Shown one piece after another: positions 12,598 to 25,386 of a stretch of DNA of 64,000 bases. The DNA lies in NCBI RefSeq assembly GCF_000002425.4, contig NC_037275.1, forward strand, positions 7,817,777-7,881,776. The letters are read 5' to 3'. The notes beneath the pieces were generated by a model, which saw nothing but the letters and a program-made list of their open reading frames with translations, did no database searches and was not told the origin of the DNA. Each line of letters begins with the position of its first letter. Position 1 is the first letter of the stretch. The position numbers and the translations under genes were made by a program. The stretch comes from Physcomitrium patens (lineage: Eukaryota > Streptophyta > Bryopsida > Funariales > Funariaceae).

Positions 12598-14190
12598 ATT
12601 CTGGAGTTAACCCAAAGAAATCCAAGAGTAGAGGATGTGGGGCAAGTAAATGGCCTGCGTCGAGTGAGACGTAACGAACCCACCTACTAGATTTTGAAGA
12701 CCGTATGATTGCCATGGTGGAAACCAGGGGAGATTCATGAACTTGGGTAGGCGCTGGCTCAGTAGCGCGCGGTAGATTCTGGGTTTTCATCCTGCGGCCG
12801 CAGTGGGTGGACCCCCACACTCGCTCCCGAGTGGGAATGGATGAAGCGGGACGAGGACGCTGCAGTCTGTTTGCGTTTGCGCTCAATCTGAGACCCCATG
12901 CAGACGGGTTTGAGTTTTCAAAGACAGCATGAACAGCTTCTCATGTCTGCGGATTCACACGTCTTGCAATACATCTAAGCTATAGTCTCAGGCGTGAATA
13001 AGTGTGGAATCATTCTTCATGAAATCCTCCGTCATCTGTCTCAGGGAGTTTTTTTCTTGAGTCCTTGTTCTTTCAGATTGATGTGGTCTATCCTCCCAAT
13101 TCCTTGGATGTTTCCAATGACCACTCAACAACCGAGAAAATCTCATCACATGCTCACACATTTTGTTAAGCCAGGGTTTTGTTACCAGAAACTCTAACCT
13201 CCACATGGTAAATCATCCCATCCCGAGTGCCTCTATAATAACATTGTTTCCGTTCTTAGTTCTGTTTTTCCTGTCTCGAGGTTCTCTGGCTATGGCGATA
13301 ATCTGTGTATCATGCGTCTTTTAGGTTTTCATGGCGAGGTCCTGAACTCACCGACTGTTCTTTTGCAACGCACATGAAGATGGACAAGGATGAGATGCAC
13401 TAAGAGGAAATAAATTTTCATCACCCCACAATACGTATCCCACGTGGATATTACCTTAGTGCGATGTGCGAGCGCCCCAGAGAAAGCAAGGGCAGCGGAA
13501 TTGTTGAATGATCAGTGAGTGGGTATTTGAGTTGTCACCACATTCCCGGCCTCAAAGAACCAGAGGCGATGACTGATCGACATCGCAAACAGTATTGAAT
13601 AATTGCCAACAATGTGGATCTGCTAGACCTACCAAATTAAAAATCAATATAGGCATAATTCTCTGCTGAAAAACAAGTAAGACTGCGATATACTGGAAGA
13701 ATGTAAAGAAGTGATATCGGTTTCGAATTTCCGCCCCTCATGAAAAATCACGCGTGCATCAGAACAGAGCTGCCTTAACTCCATCATATGCTGCATTAAT
13801 CTGGGAAAACGAGAATACCAAAAATAGCGAAGCATTGACGCATCGGAAAAGCTGAGTTTAGCAATTTCTGGATGAAACAGTCGTTGCCGTATTTAGAACC
13901 TGGGAATATTTCAGTCTATTCATCCATGAAACGATGCAAGCACTTCGCCCTGAGCATCCAACTCCCCCAGGATGATCTAGTCTTCTCGTTGTCCCATGAG
14001 CCCAAATTTTGAGCATCGAAGCTACAGTACATTTTGATCTCTTGAAGTCTTGACAGTGTTAGGTCGACTGCCTTTAGGTATTCTCCCTCGAATGTGTCTA
14101 GCACCCAGATAGTTGAAGTGTGTTTGTTTTTGATGCGATTGTCGATTGAGAGGTGTAAGTTGGTTGATATTGATAACTGTCAGATTGGTG
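12598..14190. other. divergent intergenic region between the DsbA-like and FAX genes
   Basis: The two neighbouring genes start in opposite directions, so this 1.6 kb should hold both promoters and 5' UTRs. Base composition is moderate rather than AT-rich. Open frames exist (for example on the minus strand up to 12886) but they read through the first exon and intron of the DsbA-like gene in other frames, and none carries a recognisable domain. I could not place a TATA box or start site. Confidence 0.5.
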
Positions 14191-15568
14191 ATGGCGCTTT
14201 CGTGCACGGCAGCTATGACAATCCCCTTGTCCTCGACGACACTGTCATGTCTTTCTGCTTGTGATACTGGGTCATGTGCATCTGCTCCATTTTTGCCGAC
14301 TCTCTCGTCAGCTGTGCTTGTGAGGAGCAAGAATAGGACTAGGAGCTCCGAAGTAATTACCTGCTATGGCACACCGGCCTACGGGGCGCCCCGCCCTTAT
14401 CAGACACCCGGTGCCGATTTCCACTTTGGCGCACGATTAGCAGAGACCATCTCTCATTCCAGCTTCGGTGAAATCAGCAAGCCCGATTTCTCGTGGAACC
14501 ACGGTGCACCGTTGAACTACTCCTCGCCCGTGAACTACCAAACTCCAAAGGGCTATGGCGCGCCATATGCATATGGACCTGGAGTGGGATCGACAACGAC
14601 CGAATTGGGGCAGGAAGCTGATATAGTTGAGGAGGCGAAAGAGGCTGAGCTTGATTCGGGCGATGTGGGAGGAGGTGGTGAAGGAGACGACGATGGTGGC
14701 AGCGGCGATGGCCGCGGAGATGGCAAGGGAGACGATGGCGAAGGAGCTGATGATGGCAAAAAAAAGAAAGCTGGGATGTCTATGTCCCAGAAGTTAACGT
14801 TAGCATATGCCATTCTTGTTGGTGGTGCGTGTTTCTTTTCCCCTTCCTGCCTTCCTTCTCCTTGCATGCTGATGAATGCCCGTCTTCCGCGAGTTGTTGT
14901 TCACGATTTCTCTTGCCCCATCACCCTTTTATTTGTGTAAACCCTAAGCCTCTCCTTCTTAAAGTAGCTGGTATGAACTTGATGCGGAATTACAAACTCC
15001 GGGGGTGGCAGGTGTACATGGAATTCATAGCCATTGCTAGGGGTATCCTCTGAGTGACCATGGCATTGTAGATTTGCATCGATTCTGTGCATTTCTTGTC
15101 TTCTCTGTCGTCCACTTCTTCGTTACCTCAGGTCTTGTCTCTGATGGTGCCCTGTTGGCTGCAGTTGGAGGGCTGATGGGATTTGCCAAGTCTGGCAGCA
15201 GTAAATCACTTATGGCCGGTGGAGGATCAGCCTCAATCCTCTACTACGTCTATCTGAACCTCCCATCAAATCCTGTCATGGCTTCTGCCATCGGTCTCGG
15301 TAATCCATTGCAATCGTCTACTCTCGCATACATCTCATTCTCATCCCAATAAAGAGTCTTTTTGAGTTCCTGGGATTCAGCTTAATGTTTCATTCATTAA
15401 CCTCCGTCTTGTCTGTCCTCCTCAGGCATCTCAGGCATGCTCTTGTTTATCATGGGCTCTCGGTATATGGAATCAGGCAAGGTCTTCCCAGCAGGAGTGG
15501 TTTCTTTGTTCTCATTGGTCATGGCAGGTGGATACATCCACGGAATCGTGCGATCCGCTCACCACTGA
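14191..15568 (+). CDS. FAX/TMEM14-family membrane protein, probably plastid fatty-acid export
   Basis: Exons 14191-14824, 15132-15299 and 15426-15568 give 314 residues. Start MALSCTAAM was chosen over an upstream in-frame ATG at 14146 because it begins a Ser/Thr-rich, low-acid plastid-type presequence. A Tyr/Pro/Gly-rich part (about 75-150) and an acidic glycine-rich stretch rich in GD (about 165-205) follow, then KKKKAGMSMSQKLTLAYAILVGG. The last third has the short hydrophobic helices and glycine signatures of the TMEM14 domain: AAVGGLMGFAKSGSSKSLMAGG, ISGMLLFIMGSRYMESGKVFPAG and SLVMAGGYIHGIV. Plant FAX proteins of this family move free fatty acids across the plastid inner envelope; that role is inferred from the family. 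The long Gly/acidic region resembles plastid FAX members more than animal TMEM14. An AATAAA lies at 15582-15587. Confidence 0.88.
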
Positions 15569-17296
15569 GTTTAGGAAGCCAATAAAACTCTTTGATTAGC
15601 GATGAGACAAAGTTACATGCTCCACTTACTGAAACTTTTGTACAGTAGATTTCTAGGATCAGTTTTGGAGATAACTGACCACATCTGGTTACATTTGGCA
15701 GATATCCTCACCTTTACCGTTCTTTCTCTTGTTTCGTTTGCATGGAACCCCGAGCTTGTGTACTGAGCCTTCAAGAGGTTTTCACTAACAAATGATTGAA
15801 TTCAGTTCTTTGCATGGTCCTGTTCGATGCTTTGTAAAATGTTGAGATTTGTATTGCCTCTTGACTTCACTGTTGCAGAAAGAGAACAATTACACGGTTG
15901 TGGATACGTGAGACTGTGCGTTATGTGTGTTGATTACAAGATCGGAGTATTGATCCAGAAGTGGGTTGCTGCGATGGCTTACAAATTGTATGCAATGTGC
16001 ACACTGAACGCTGCTCAATTAGTCACTGGTTATGAACGCTCCTAATATAGAAACACACTGTTATGCATCACGAAAGATGGCCTTGGTTTTAGGGTCTCAC
16101 CAGGCTGTGGATGCTGTGAAGAAATCTTGAAGACGTCGAGAATTTCCCCATGGCTCTGGTGGTTCTTCTGAATGCTTGGACTCATGGATGAGTTTCATGA
16201 TATGCAAATCATGCCAAACACGTCAATTCAGAAGAACCACCAGAGCCATGGGGAAATTCTCAGCGTTTATTTAGAAAAAATATATATATATGTATATACA
16301 CATTTTTTAGGTTGGGGAGTTGGGTCCATTAGCATGTTGTACTAATTTAGATGCGAGAGAACGGGGCAAGAATTTTCATTTAATCAATTAGTTTATAGTG
16401 TAGACTGGAATATGTTAATTTCATGAAAAATTGCCACACAGTTGAAAATCGCAAGAAATCGTTTTGCTGAAAATAACTCTGTACTCTTTACACTACAATA
16501 CTGTATCTACAGAATATATACATTGTGTTGAATTTCAAGAAGGCTTAAAAATTTGTTTCAGTTCTCTAATTAAACTGTTGTGAAAATGCTCATGATGCGC
16601 ATGTGTAGGATAGAGCTTCCAATTGCATACCAAAGAAACCTGTATTTGGTTTTCAATGTTGAGATGAACAAATTACTGTAAATAATGATAATAATTAGAA
16701 TCACCCATCTAACACGCTTATTTCAAGAATAAGAAAGAAAAAATATACATCTATATATATATATATATATATAAGACATACAAAAATAGAACAACATGTA
16801 AAAGTCATCATGACACAAAAATATCACGAAAACGAATAGATTTACTAACATAACAACTAAACTGAAACGATGATAAGCCAAAAGAAAAAATCTCACTTTA
16901 AAAAACACGTTAATAATTGAATATAAATGGATTATATATATATATATATATATATATGTCTATAGAATGGGTTGGAAAAAGGAAGCTGTGAGGGAAAGCG
17001 GAAGGAGGTAAGGGGGATGAAAATACGTCGGATGAGGGCAAGGATACATCAATCATCCAAACTCACATCCACCCAAAACTGACTTAATTCATCCATTTTG
17101 AAAACAAACATTCATCCATTATGTTGAGGCAATAACGGAGGGAAGGAAGAACGCCGCGAGGAGGGAAGGAGGATTGAGTGTGGCACCGACGCGGCGAATT
17201 CATGGAAGCGTGGTGCGGCATTTTCATTTCATGGCGCAGCGTTGAGCTGAGTGCGTAGTAGCTAGCGTACTACTACTCCGCAGTGCCGTTTGTTTC
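15569..17296. other. spacer between the FAX and topoisomerase genes
   Basis: The first several hundred bases are moderate in composition and likely belong to the FAX 3' flank. No coding region is supported. The spacer holds a perfect 36-bp inverted repeat (16138-16261, listed separately) and (TA)n tracts at 16752-16772 and 16932-16957. From about 17130 the sequence turns GC-rich, which probably marks the topoisomerase promoter and 5' UTR. Confidence 0.55.
16138..16261. ncRNA. candidate hairpin RNA / small-RNA precursor: perfect 36-bp inverted repeat
   Basis: The arm 16138-16173 is the exact reverse complement of 16226-16261, with a 52-base loop. A few further bases outside the stem also pair after two mismatches. 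Such a long perfect stem with a short loop would fold into a strong hairpin on either strand and is unlike the surrounding sequence. It could be a young microRNA or siRNA hairpin locus, a fold-back element, or a local inverted duplication. I do not recognise a known plant microRNA in the arms. Transcription cannot be judged from sequence. Confidence 0.35.
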
Positions 17297-20200
17297 ATGA
17301 CTTGGGCGCTACGAGTGGTGCCGCCTGCGATGGCTGCTACCAGGGGCTGTGGCTTGCCGCGCACTGTGTGGGAGCTCCGCGCGCCCAATTGCCTTCTCGC
17401 GGATTCCCGAGGCCCGTGCGTCATCCTCCTGGAGGCAAGAGCGCTCCGGAATGTCCTGCAGGTTGGCATTTTGGGTTGTGTTGGGTTGTGTTGGATATTT
17501 CTGGGTTGAGTGTGACGATTGCGAAATTGGTAAGATGGGCCAAGCCCGTGATTTTTCCTTTGAGTGTTACTGGTGCTGATGAATAGGTAGGGTTCAGGGT
17601 TTAAGGTCTTCTAGGCAATTTGGGGTTGTAGCCGCGCCGGTGGAAAGGAAGCCGAGATGGGGTATCGGCATTGGAGAATTGAAGGTGAAAGAGCCGAACA
17701 GTATAGTAGCTGCTGTGAGAGAAGATGTGGAGAAGTCTGTGGTTGTGGTGGAATCACCTAGCAAAGCGAAAACGATCACTAAGTACCTTGGAGCTGGCTA
17801 CACTGTGTTGCCCAGCTACGGGCATGTGCGCGATCTTGCTGCGCGTGCAGGGTCCGTGCGGCCTGATGAGGACTTCAATATGCTTTGGGAGGTCCCTAGT
17901 ACTGCTCGTCCTCATATCAATTCTATCAAATCTGCTCTGAAAGGGTTGGACTCTTCCTTCCTTTTTTCTTCTGATAATGGCATAGTTCGCTTTCGTTATT
18001 CGATGCAGTTTGTTTTTTTTGTTATGTACTTTTTGGCATTGTTTCTGTTTGTATTGAGTTGTCAGTATGTGATCGTGGTTTTGATCTTTAATCAATATTT
18101 TCAATTTTGTGGGTGTGCATTTTTAGAGCCCAGGTGTTGGTTCTGGCATCCGATCCCGACAGGGAAGGCGAGGCAATTGCTTGGCATGTATTGGAAATAT
18201 TGGCTGTGGAGGGGGCTCTGAAGAAAGAAATGCAAGTGAAACGGGTAGTATTTCATGAAATCACAAAGACAGCAGTGACAAGGGCCATGGATTCTGCCAG
18301 AGATGTCAGTGAAACATTGGTAAATGCATACCTTGCGCGTCGCGCCCTGGATTATCTCATCGGCTTTAATCTATCTCCTGTTCTCTGGCGCAAACTGCCG
18401 GGCAGCAAGTCTGCGGGACGTGTGCAGTCGGCTGCTCTTCGCCTAATCTGTGACCGTGAGCATGAGATTGAAGCATTTCGATCCAGAGAATACTGGAGTA
18501 TAGAAGCTCAACTGAAGAAAGGTGGAACCCAGAGTACAATTTCTGCTCGACTGACTCATTTGAATGGAAAGAAACTTGAACAGTTTTCTATTGGGAATGA
18601 AGTGGATGCTGGAGCTGCATCCAAAAAAGTTTCAGAAGCCAAGTTGAGTATTGGAAGTGTGAAAAAGAGACTTGTCCGTCGCAATCCTCTAGCCCCTTAT
18701 ATTACCTCCACGTTACAACAAGATGCTTCTTCCAAGTTGGGCTTTGGAACTACCCGTACTATGTCCGTAAGGTCCCTTCACCAGAGCATCCACATTGCTT
18801 GGCTTTTAATTGTAGTAATGTATGTGAAATGTGTTCTTACTCTCTGGTTGTCTCATCCATTCAGTGTTTTATGGCTGCAAAGCTCTGCTCAACCTTTATA
18901 TATTCGTGTTTAAGTCGAATGTTTACTATTATAGTGATGTCTAGTTCAATAAGCAGAAACTTGTGTATTTGATGAATTTGGAGTAGTTAGCAGTCCGCTT
19001 AAGTACTTGAGCTCTGTCATTTAGTTCCTTGTGTGCTGAAACGATATAAATAAACGGTTGTAGATTGGTGTTTCCTGTTGCGCCAGTATTCTGACTTAGA
19101 TATACTTCTAGTCGGATGCATCCTCATCTGATCAGTTATGCCTACTTACGTTTGAGTGCGTCATTTTTTCTCAGTTCCACTACCTGTTGAAGTTTGTGTG
19201 ACTTTTATTGTTTAATGTCAAGATTTCAAATTTTTAAGCTTTTAATCAATATTGGTGCGCATCGTTGTTTTGAGAAAATTCTTACTAGCTTTCAGCACAA
19301 TTAAGCTTAGAGGTTTATATCTAGGGCTTTTCATGGCCCATATGGAAACGGCGTATTGGTGAAATCTGAATATTTGACGAAATGAACATATGTTGTTTGC
19401 AACGGCATTGTCTGGATAAGTTGGTCTGAGCAGACCTGATCGTGCTTGCAGTTGGCTCAGCAATTATACGAAGGTGTAAAGCTCAACAGTGGCGAACAAA
19501 CAGGACTTATTACATACATGCGTACCGATGGTGTTCAGGTCTGTGGAGTCTTTTTTACTCGTCATTTTGTTTTTATTTTTATTTTTATTTTCTGTTTTAG
19601 ATATTTCTTTTCAAGCGGAGTCTATGTTACCTGCGCCTCATATTTACATGTCCATACACGTCACTTCAAATTATCGTGATCTATTAGCGTTAACTTACCA
19701 GCTAGTTTTCTTGAATTTCATATTAGATATCGCCAGAGGCATTGGAGGACATACGATCACTGGCTTGCACTAGGTATAATTCGTATACTATCACTATTTT
19801 TTTCTGTTCTATAATCTGAATTCATTTCATGTTTCTTTGAGTTCTTCTAAACGAGAGCATTTCCATCACATTTTTTAATTGTTGGCTTTACTTTTATTGG
19901 GTTTAGTATTGTCCAGAAGTAATTGGGAATACTTATTTCCTGCTCGGTCGAAGTTTTTTTCTTTAATTCCAGATTGATTTGCTTCCTGTCGCTTTCAAAT
20001 TACGATTCAGCTTCAGGTTTTTGCCCTGTTATTCGGACTTGCAAAGATGGTAGTCATTGTTTGAATAATTAGCTTCTGATTGAAGTCATGCTAAAATACA
20101 TTGCCGTAGGTATGGAGATAATTACGTTCCTGCTGAAAAGCGAGTTTTTGTATCTAAAGTGAAAAACGCACAAGAAGCTCATGAGGCTATTCGGCCAACT

Positions 20201-23200
20201 GACATCTTTCGCCTGCCATGTAAGCTCGTTTTGCTTTGTACTCTTTGTATCCACGTTCCTCTGACAAGGTTCAGTTATAGCTTAAAGTCCATTCGCAACT
20301 AACAATAATTTGGGGTAATCAATCATTCTTCATCATCGTTAAAAATGGATAAATGCGTAGATTTGTAAAATGTGTGCTTTTCGAGGTCTTTCTATATGTA
20401 AAGGATATACTGATTGTGTTATTCTATAGTTGTCAAGCATACCCGATATTATACACGCTTATGCACGGAATCCTTCTGTTGAAGGTGTACGTTTCTTCTT
20501 GATGACGAGATTTAGGAATAAAATCATTAACAATACTTACTCTGTGAGTGCAGCATCTGTAGCCAACGTCCTGGAGGAGGATGCCTTGCAACTTTACTCC
20601 CTTATATGGGCTCGCACTATGGCGTGTCAGCTAGAGCCTGCTGTATCCAACCAGGTCTGGATGATGTATATTATATCGAACGATGTCTATTTAATTAGGT
20701 GTCCGACATCAGACAAATCAGTCTTGCACCTTGTGGCTGAAGAACATTAACTGATTACTAACTCATTGTAAATTTATCTTAATTTGTCCTTTGCTTCACG
20801 ATTGTTCATTTCTGATATTTTGCAGTATGTATTAGCATCTTTTCAGGCCTTTTAAATATGTGAAAGTACCGGTGTCAATTTCTTTTCATGCACAGAAGGA
20901 GCGACATTTATGTTGATCTCATCTGACAGAGAAAATTATCGTGGTTATGCTATGTTTTTGGATTGGGTGATGTGCAGATCTCTGCTGACGTTGTCGATGA
21001 TCATCAGAATGTGCAGCTACGCGCCAGTAAATCTGCTATTTCTTTTCCCGGATTTCTTGTTGTTTACAAGGTAAGAAGCTCCTACATTCTATCTTTTAAC
21101 GATACAATCTCCAACCCAAGGAATTGAAGTTGGTCATTTTACTAATAGGTCAAAGTTTCAGGAATCATATCACTCGATCCCCAGTTCTAATAATGGGGCT
21201 AGGTAAAGTCATCCAATACGTATCATCAATTTTGGGATTTTATCCCTTCAGATGGGTTGACAACGGAACTTTATTGAGCATTTGAATTGGCATCCTTAAT
21301 GCACAGGATGCAAAAGCTCTTGGAAAATTTGTAGAAAAGCTTCAAGACGATGACAACAATGGGCCTAATTCTGATTTGGATCAGATTGAGGTAACAATGA
21401 AAACACGTGATTAATTGTTTTAGAAAACAATTCATCATGCTCTTGTAGTTGTTGAATACATTTGAACATGTGAGATGTGGTTGGTTTGATCCAATGAATT
21501 GAAGCCCCTTTTTAGGTCATCTTTAGGATAGCGTCATAATTCAGTGGACTTTGTATGAGGAAAGGCAGGGGATCCTTTGGTGCTTTCAGGAGTCCAACCA
21601 ATTCAACATTTCACAGAGCCACCCCCTCGATTCTCAGAAGGCACCATAGTAAGTGATCCAACTTCGATGTACATGGCATTTAAATGCGAATATTTATGGA
21701 TAATACTTGCAATGCAGCCCTTGTGCAACCATGGGGAGCTAACTACCACTTGGAGAGAAAACGTACTAGAAATTACATCCATGGAAGTTAGCATGGTGCA
21801 AATCTTGACCTTGATTCAGTTCCATATCTTGACTTGTAGAATATTTGGAGCTTTTTCTAAACATGAAAGATGCAGGTGAAGCATTTGGAAGAACTAGGAA
21901 TCGGCCGTCCTTCAACATATGCTCCTACTCTGCGTACTTTGCAGGTATCGTTCTCTCGACTGGTTTACAACGCAACTTATCAGTGGCTATATTATTATGT
22001 TGCGTGAGAAGTCCCTTGGTTGTATTTTTTTTTTAAGTTGCGTCTTGAAAGCGTCGACGTTTCATGTGCAACTTCAGAATTTTTGTATTTTTACTTTTAG
22101 TCACCTTATATTTGGAGATGATGTTAATATAACTTGCTTGGACCTTCCAGCCCAGTCAATTTTTTAAGGATCTCTGGAAGTAACGAAAGCAGAGGATGTG
22201 TTTGGTTCCACCTCCAGTCATGTCCTGTTAATTATTTTGTAAAAAGAAGTTTGTCACGTTTCTGCCATTATAGGACCGTCCGTGGAATTTGTGCTGTATT
22301 TTGCTAATCATGGTTTGATCTGTTGCAGTTGAGGAATTATGTGAGAATAGATAAACGTCGGATTTTCCCTGAAACACGAGGACGCATGGTACGTAATGAA
22401 TTATTTTTGTCCATCTTCCTCATAGAACAATTGTTAAGTATGATTACAACCACTTGAAACTTCCTATGATTACAATTTTCAAGGGCTTCATTTCCTAGAA
22501 ATTTTGTGGATCCTTCTTTCATTTACAAAAAGTTAGCTCATTTTTCTGGACCACCCACTAATTAAATGTGCTGTGCAGGTCTCTGCATTCCTAATGCACA
22601 ATTTTCCAGAGTTTGCAGACTACGCTTTCACCGCCAACATGGAGAGTCAGGTATGAAATTTATTTAATCTTATTCTTATTATTTTATATATATATATTCT
22701 CTCTTCCAAATATTTAAAAGTTAGTAGCGAATCAATGAGTGGCACACTGTACTTTATGTGGAAATTGGCTAAGCGTGTTATGTTTGCTTTTATCAAGTTT
22801 GCTTCATGACGTCTTTTGACATTTCAGGATGCTCATCTAGATGTACTAGTGACCTTAAAAAAGTGTTGTTTATCTTGCGAGATATCCGTAAAAGGATGTC
22901 ATGTGTTGCTTCACTTTATTCTTTTAGATTGAAACTTTTTTTATCAACCAACTGGACGATTTTAGTTGTCACTATGTGTTCGCAACCTTTTCAACAATTC
23001 TTACTTTTGATACAGCTTATTAAATTCCTGTAGTATAGTGTGATGGGAAGAAGCTCACAAACCTGGATGGTTTTGGTGGAATAGCTCGATGATGTATCAG
23101 CAGGAAACGCACTTTGGAAGAACGTGTTGCGTGATTTTTGGCCTGGATTTCATGAAAGTGTTCAGAACGCCATGAAGGTTCCTATTGAGAAGGTGTAGAT

Positions 23201-25386
23201 TGTGTTACCAATCTCTTAATTTTTCACTACTTTCTACCAGTTTGCATGGCTTTGGGTACTTCTTTGGTGTTTCATTGCTTCTTTTAATCCGTTTGAAGGT
23301 GGTGGAGATGCTTGAAGAGGTGCTTGCCGAGCAGTTCTTTCCTTCAACAAGTGCACAGGATAGGGACAGAGTTTGCCCAAGGTAAGCTGTAGCTTGTTGT
23401 TAACCCAATTTACCCGTCACATTTGCAGATAACGTAGACGGCCACCGAGGCCAAGGTCAGTACCTACTGGATTTGAGATCGGCACTATTTCAACAGTAGA
23501 TTTTTATCAGTAAACATGCTCGTATTTTTTTACTCCTTGAGTAGTGACTGAGGAATGTGACACCTTGAAATGAAATTGTGGCAGCTGTCACGAAGGAAGG
23601 ATGTCTCTAAAGCTGAGTCGATTTGGAGCCAGTTATTTTTTTGGATGCTCTCGCTATCCTGATTGCCTGTACGTTTCTTCCCATACTGAATCAAACCTGC
23701 ATTTTTTTTTGTCTTCACTAAGTTTCTGATGTAGTGCAGTAAGGTGTTCCTTATATACTTTTCACTGTGTTTTGATTGCGATCTCCAAGATTTTACGTTG
23801 AAAAAAATCATTTACTCCGTTTGTTTTACTTTGTTATCTGACTACTGGCTTGCTTCTAATTTATCATGCCACGAGCTACTTTTAACTGATATCAATGTTT
23901 ATTTCAATACCTCTGTACCATAGCTTTAAAGCTAATATGATACATGGCGAGGAAAACGAATCCAGTGATAACGAAGATTCCGAAGCAATAGGTGCTCAAT
24001 GGTCTGCCTTAGCACGCCCTCCGAAGGTTCTTGGTGTGGATCCAGCCTCCCAACTGCAGGTATTTTCCGAAAGTTTGACCATGAGAACATCCTCTTTTGT
24101 GTCTATTTGCCAGTGAGATGCGTTGGATTATGTATGAATACCACCATCGGCGCTATTATTAAGGAAGGCATGATCGAATTTTGCCTAAAGAAATGTCGGA
24201 TGAAGTTATTTGATAAGATCCTAAACTTTACTGGTGATTTCAGGTGCTCATGAGAGTGGGACCGTATGGAGCGTATGTGCAACTTGGAGAAGCTTCTAAA
24301 AACCAAAAACCTCGTCGAACTGCATTACCCAAGGCATTGTAAACTACGTCAATTTGATTCTGAAGAGTTCAATTTCTAGAGCTGTTCACGGCTTTGAGTT
24401 TGCACAGAGCTTGCATTGATTGGGGTTATTTGCTTCCTAAAATTTTAAATTCTTTGTTTGTTTATTTAGTTTTTTATGCTTTTACAGGGCGTCGAAGCAG
24501 TGGAAGTGACTTTGGAGAAGGCTTTGGACTTATTAAGTTACCCTCGTGAGTTGGTGAGTGTCCCTTTTTGCCACTGTGTTGCGAATATGACTTGGTATAT
24601 CAATTCCTGTGTGCATCTAATTTCATTCTCACTGGATATCTCTTCCACAGGGAAAACATCCTGTAGAAGGGACGCCCATTACAATCAGCATCGGAAAATT
24701 TGGTTATTTTCTTCGACATCGGGCTGTTAGTGCCTCTGTCCCACAGGTATGACTTTGCATTTCAATGGTATTTACTGTCACGCCGTTTTATGTCACCTGC
24801 AGTTCATTACTGCTCTAGTATTGATGAATCACTTCATCTCAAATAGGTAGTTTCGAGATCCGTGCTGATTGTCATTTACAGGGCATTAGTGTGGAGAACT
24901 TATCCATAGACAAGGCCGTCGAGCTATTGAACGGAAAACATGTCTCAAGACGAGGACGGCGGCCCCATAAGGTTGCAGTTGAAGAGTCCGGTTCAGAACC
25001 AGAGAACTCTTCTGAGAGTTCTCAACGTGAAAGTGTTTCTTTGCTGCAACACAATGGCTCAGTATCCCCGGGACAGCAAGGTCTAAATGTACAGCTGCCG
25101 CAAGAGAAACAGAAGAGGAAGTATGTTAAAAAGTCGGCACAGAATTCCAATGGTGAATCCCCTTCAAAAGACGAGGTTTCAGTGAAAGGGTCTGATCCTG
25201 TCGTCAAGAAAAGAGGAAGGGGCAGACCCCGGAAAAATGTCGAGGTCCTTCTCGTCAAGGTCTTTTCCCCAATCCTCGGTGCCTCTCTGATGTCTTCCTT
25301 CTATCTCTCTGTGAGTACTTCAGGAGTTATCTTGTGCACAGAAGTTATGTTTTAATAATCTTGTGCTTTATTTTCAGGGCGAGTAG
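17297..25386 (+). CDS. TOP1: bacterial-type (type IA) DNA topoisomerase I, organellar
   Basis: Relaxes negative supercoils by a 5'-phosphotyrosine intermediate. Exons: 17297-17461, 17598-17944, 18127-18766, 19452-19538, 19727-19773, 20110-20219, 20554-20654, 20978-21070, 21307-21390, 21565-21648, 21876-21944, 22329-22388, 22579-22650, 23085-23192, 23299-23381, 23585-23668, 23924-24059, 24244-24333, 24488-24553, 24651-24746, 24882-25259, 25378-25386 (1002 residues). Toprim motifs are VVVVESPSKAKT (from 103) and LASDPDREGEAIAWH (DPDRE at 180-184). The catalytic tyrosine is Tyr406 in GLITYMRTDG; GIGRPSTYA is at 594-602. A C4 zinc finger uses Cys715, 718, 738 and 744. The tail is basic and ends with an AT-hook (GRGRPRK). 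The Arg/Cys-rich first exon looks like an organelle presequence. Intron 18 must use a GC donor (24334). The last exon adds only Gly-Glu and stop; reading on would stop at 25355. Identity is sure, the two ends less so. Confidence 0.93.

Noticed and set aside
11963..12886. 307-residue minus-strand open frame
   Set aside because: It reads through exons 1 and 2 and the first intron of the DsbA-like gene in a wrong frame; the spliced model has a CxxC motif and clean junctions.
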